This document shows positions 5,471-7,419 of a stretch of 7,419 nucleotides of DNA, piece after piece. Both the position numbers and the translations under genes were made by a program. Source of the DNA: Chloroflexota bacterium (GTDB lineage: Bacteria > Chloroflexota > Anaerolineae > Promineifilales > Promineifilaceae); NCBI GenBank assembly GCA_963169155.1, contig CAUJGI010000208.1, positions 1-7,419 of the forward strand, written 5' to 3'. Positions within the stretch are counted from its first letter, which is position 1, and each line of letters begins with the position of its first letter. The notes under the pieces are model-generated. The model had not been told where the DNA came from. It did not search any database and saw only the letters and a program-made list of their open reading frames with translations.

Positions 5471-5503
5471 GCCCGAAGAACCAGATGGCTCTTCGGGCTT
5501 TTT
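5471..5503 (+). terminator. Intrinsic terminator after the PRC-barrel gene
   Basis: GCCCGAAGA (5471-5479) pairs perfectly with TCTTCGGGC (5490-5498), and after one mismatch CC pairs with GG around a short loop. The stem is followed at once by TTTTT (5499-5503). It separates the PRC-barrel transcript from the S9 peptidase gene. Confidence 0.92.
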
Positions 5504-5528
5504 GTATTCCTTTCCGACTGTTCCTGCC

Positions 5529-5556
5529 TCGACGGCTTGCTTTCTTCGGCTACAAT
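5529..5556 (+). promoter_or_regulatory. Probable promoter of the S9 peptidase gene
   Basis: TACAAT (5551-5556) is a 5-of-6 match to the -10 box. TCGACG (5529-5534), 16 bp upstream, matches the -35 box at 4 of 6. The start would be near 5563, giving a leader of about 24 nt that contains the AAGGA ribosome binding site (5575-5579). It follows directly after the terminator, so a new transcription unit is expected here. Confidence 0.5.
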
Positions 5557-5586
5557 TCAGGCTTAATCCACTTGAAGGAAGACGCT

Positions 5587-7419
5587 ATGCACACGATTTC
5601 ATCTCCCCCGACGCTTGAATTAAACGACCTGGTGCACTTTCCCTTGCCCGGCATGAACATCCCCGGTTCGCTGGCGTTTAGTCCAGACGGCCGTAGCCTT
5701 ACCTACCTCTTCAGCCCCGACGGCGGCCTGGTGCGCCAGCTTTTTGCCTTCGATCTGGAGACGAGTCAGGAACGGCGGCTCATTACCCCACCGGCGGCCA
5801 GCGGCGACGAGGAAAATTTGTCGCTGGAGGAGAAATTGCGGCGCGAGCGGCTGCGCCAGCGTGAACTGGGCATCACCCGCTACGAATGGTCGACGAAAAC
5901 AGGGCAGATTTTGCTGCCGCTGCCCGATGGTTTGTACGTGTACGATGGCGAGGATGTGCCGTTACGGCCGTTGCTCACCCAGCCATCACACCCCATCCTC
6001 GACCCCCACTTTTCGCCCGACGGGCAGTGGGTGGCCTTTGTGCAAGACGCTGAACTGTATGTGATGCCGACCGCTGGCGGCCCGCCGCAGCAGGTCACCG
6101 GCGGAGCGCGGGGTACGGGCAAAACCAATGGCCTGGCCGAGTACATCGCCCAGGAAGAGATGGGGCGCAGTCGGGGCTACTGGTGGTCGCCCGACAGCCA
6201 AAAGCTGGCCTTTGTGGAGGTGGACGAAACGCATATTCCGGTTTACCGCATCATGCACCTGGGCAAGGATGGCCTGGGCGACGGTGCGCAGGAAGACCAT
6301 TGTTACCCCTTTGCCGGGATGCCCAACGCGCGGGTGCGCCTGGGCGTGGTTGCCCGCGAGGGCGGCGAAATGCAGTGGCTGGACCTGGGCGACGATGTGG
6401 ACATCTACCTGGCGCGGGTGAAGTGGCTGCCAGACGGCCGTCTTACCGCCCAACGCCTCAACCGCGAGCAGAGCCAGCTCGATTTGGTGGCGTTTGATCT
6501 CGCCAGCGGTGAACAGCAGCTGCTTTTGCAGGAAACCAGTGACGTCTGGATCAATCTGCACAACCTGTTTCATCCGCTAAAAGAAGTTCCCGGCGAGAGC
6601 GGCGGCGGCTTCATTTGGGGGTCAGAGCGGACGGGCTTCCAGCATTTGTACCTGTATGGCGCGGACGGGCAGCTGATATGGCCGTTAACCCACGGCGATT
6701 GGTTGGTGGACAGCCTGGCCGGGGTGGACGTGGAAAATGGCCATGTCTACTTCATGGCCAGCATGGCAGGGCCGACGGAGAGCCACCTCTACCGCGTCTC
6801 GCTGCAAGGTGGTGAACCGGAGCGGTTAACGACGGAGCCGGGCATGCACAGCGTGGTGCTGGACGTCAAGCGGCAGCGCTTTGTCGATGTGGCGCAGGCC
6901 GTGGCTGTCCCGCCGACCTTTGTGCTGCGCTCGTTGGCGGACGGCCGTTTGCTCACCCCCCTCTTCACTCAGGCCGACGAGCGGGTGGCCGCGCTCAATT
7001 TGCCCATCCCCGAAATAGTGACGCTGCCCAACCGGGACGGCGTGACGCTGTACGGCGCTATCTACCGGCCACCGGCCAGCTTTGGCACGGGGCCATTTCC
7101 CACGATCGTCAGCGTATACGGCGGACCGCATGCCCAGCGGGTGGCCAACAGCTGGCTGCTCACCGTGGACATGCGGGCGCAGTATCTGGCCAGCCAGGGC
7201 TTTTTGGTGTTTAAGCTAGACAACCAGGGCAGTGCCCGGCGCGGCCTGGCTTTTGAAGCGCCGCTCAAGCACAACATGGGCGATGTAGAAGTGGCCGACC
7301 AGGTGGATGGCGTGCGCTGGCTGGTGCAGCAGGGTCTGACCGAGCCGGCTCGTGTAGGCATGTACGGCTGGAGATACGGCGGCTACATGGCGGTCATCTG
7401 CCTGGCGCGCGCCGCCGAT
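5587..7419 (+). CDS. S9 family (DPP-IV-like) peptidase with Arg in place of the catalytic Ser; C-terminus cut by window edge
   Basis: The frame is open for 611 codons to the right edge. Residues about 15-470 form a DPP-IV-type beta-propeller with repeated SPDG blades (for example 34-37, 139-142). AEYIAQEEMGRSRGYWWSPD at 184-203 is the segment whose paired Glu190-Glu191 binds the substrate amino terminus in DPP-IV. The alpha/beta-hydrolase part begins near 480, with the oxyanion-hole Tyr511 in VYGGPHAQ (510-517) and DNQGSARRG at 547-555. The nucleophile motif, normally G-W-S-Y-G-G-Y, reads GWRYGGY at 594-600: codon 596 is AGA (7372-7374). As written, the protein could not act by the usual serine mechanism. 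The Asp and His of the triad lie beyond the window. There is no signal peptide, so it is probably cytosolic. AAGGA (5575-5579) lies 7 nt before ATG. It could be a pseudo-peptidase, a decayed gene, or a single-base sequence error. Confidence 0.93.
   Translation, partial: MHTISSPPTLELNDLVHFPLPGMNIPGSLAFSPDGRSLTYLFSPDGGLVRQLFAFDLETSQERRLITPPAASGDEENLSLEEKLRRERLRQRELGITRYEWSTKTGQILLPLPDGLYVYDGEDVPLRPLLTQPSHPILDPHFSPDGQWVAFVQDAELYVMPTAGGPPQQVTGGARGTGKTNGLAEYIAQEEMGRSRGYWWSPDSQKLAFVEVDETHIPVYRIMHLGKDGLGDGAQEDHCYPFAGMPNARVRLGVVAREGGEMQWLDLGDDVDIYLARVKWLPDGRLTAQRLNREQSQLDLVAFDLASGEQQLLLQETSDVWINLHNLFHPLKEVPGESGGGFIWGSERTGFQHLYLYGADGQLIWPLTHGDWLVDSLAGVDVENGHVYFMASMAGPTESHLYRVSLQGGEPERLTTEPGMHSVVLDVKRQRFVDVAQAVAVPPTFVLRSLADGRLLTPLFTQADERVAALNLPIPEIVTLPNRDGVTLYGAIYRPPASFGTGPFPTIVSVYGGPHAQRVANSWLLTVDMRAQYLASQGFLVFKLDNQGSARRGLAFEAPLKHNMGDVEVADQVDGVRWLVQQGLTEPARVGMYGWRYGGYMAVICLARAAD

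Larger units (their letters stand above)
592..6948. repeat. Dispersed palindromic octamer ACGGCCGT (11 exact copies)
   Basis: Exact copies begin at 592, 803, 1976, 2339, 2960, 4097, 4972, 5687, 5964, 6434 and 6941. One-mismatch versions keeping the CGGCCG core include those at 116 (G first), 708, 1184, 3742 and 4038. Copies lie on coding and non-coding DNA and fall in different reading frames. In the S9 peptidase, for example, it encodes Asp-Gly-Arg at 5687, 6434 and 6941 but the Leu-Arg-Pro-Leu stretch at 5964. This points to pressure at the DNA level rather than on protein sequence. It resembles, in behaviour, the HIP1 octamer of cyanobacteria. Confidence 0.85.

Noticed and set aside
5986..6573. 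A minus-strand open frame of 195 codons inside the S9 peptidase
   Set aside because: The plus-strand frame encodes an unmistakable DPP-IV-type propeller across this stretch; the antisense frame is a by-product of GC-rich codons.

Overview
This 7.4 kb window looks like an ordinary chromosomal segment of a free-living bacterium of middling GC. The combined flavour of the proteins suggests Chloroflexota (Anaerolineae/Ardenticatenia-like). That assignment is inference from protein style and was not tested by a search. No mobile element, CRISPR array, tRNA or rRNA is visible.

Layout. Positions 1-2310 carry three genes on the minus strand: dnaA (2310-916), a DUF302 protein (864-466) and a Fes/esterase-D-type alpha/beta hydrolase (401 to beyond the left edge). 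Gaps of 51 and 64 bp would allow co-transcription from dnaA. The second gap holds a heptamer mini-repeat array that runs into the DUF302 stop codon. Positions 2311-3153 are an 843-bp AT-rich gene-free stretch between divergent dnaA and a DtxR/MntR-family regulator. It contains several inverted repeats, a spaced 13-bp direct repeat and one near-consensus DnaA box. It is a reasonable but unproven place for a replication origin or a dense regulatory/RNA region. The metalloregulator (3154-3861, plus) has a good sigma70-type promoter and converges on rfbC (4426-3872, minus) with only 10 bp between stop codons. rfbC encodes dTDP-4-dehydrorhamnose 3,5-epimerase and stands without other rhamnose genes. 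A two-repeat PRC-barrel protein (4621-5403, plus) ends before a clear intrinsic terminator (5471-5503). A new promoter then drives an S9 (DPP-IV-like) peptidase gene (5587 to beyond the right edge).

How the genes relate. They do not form one pathway; they read as housekeeping and single-gene units: replication initiation, metal-dependent regulation, sugar-nucleotide synthesis and peptide turnover.

Most notable observations. (1) The S9 peptidase has Arg where the catalytic Ser of the G-W-S-Y-G-G motif should be, so it is either a pseudo-peptidase or carries a sequence error. (2) The palindromic octamer ACGGCCGT occurs exactly 11 times, about 100-fold over a naive expectation, in genes (in several frames) and between genes. 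(3) The dnaA-regulator intergenic region is rich in palindromes, one of which resembles a DtxR-type operator overlapping a -35 box. I did not find convincing evidence of a wholly new multi-gene system.
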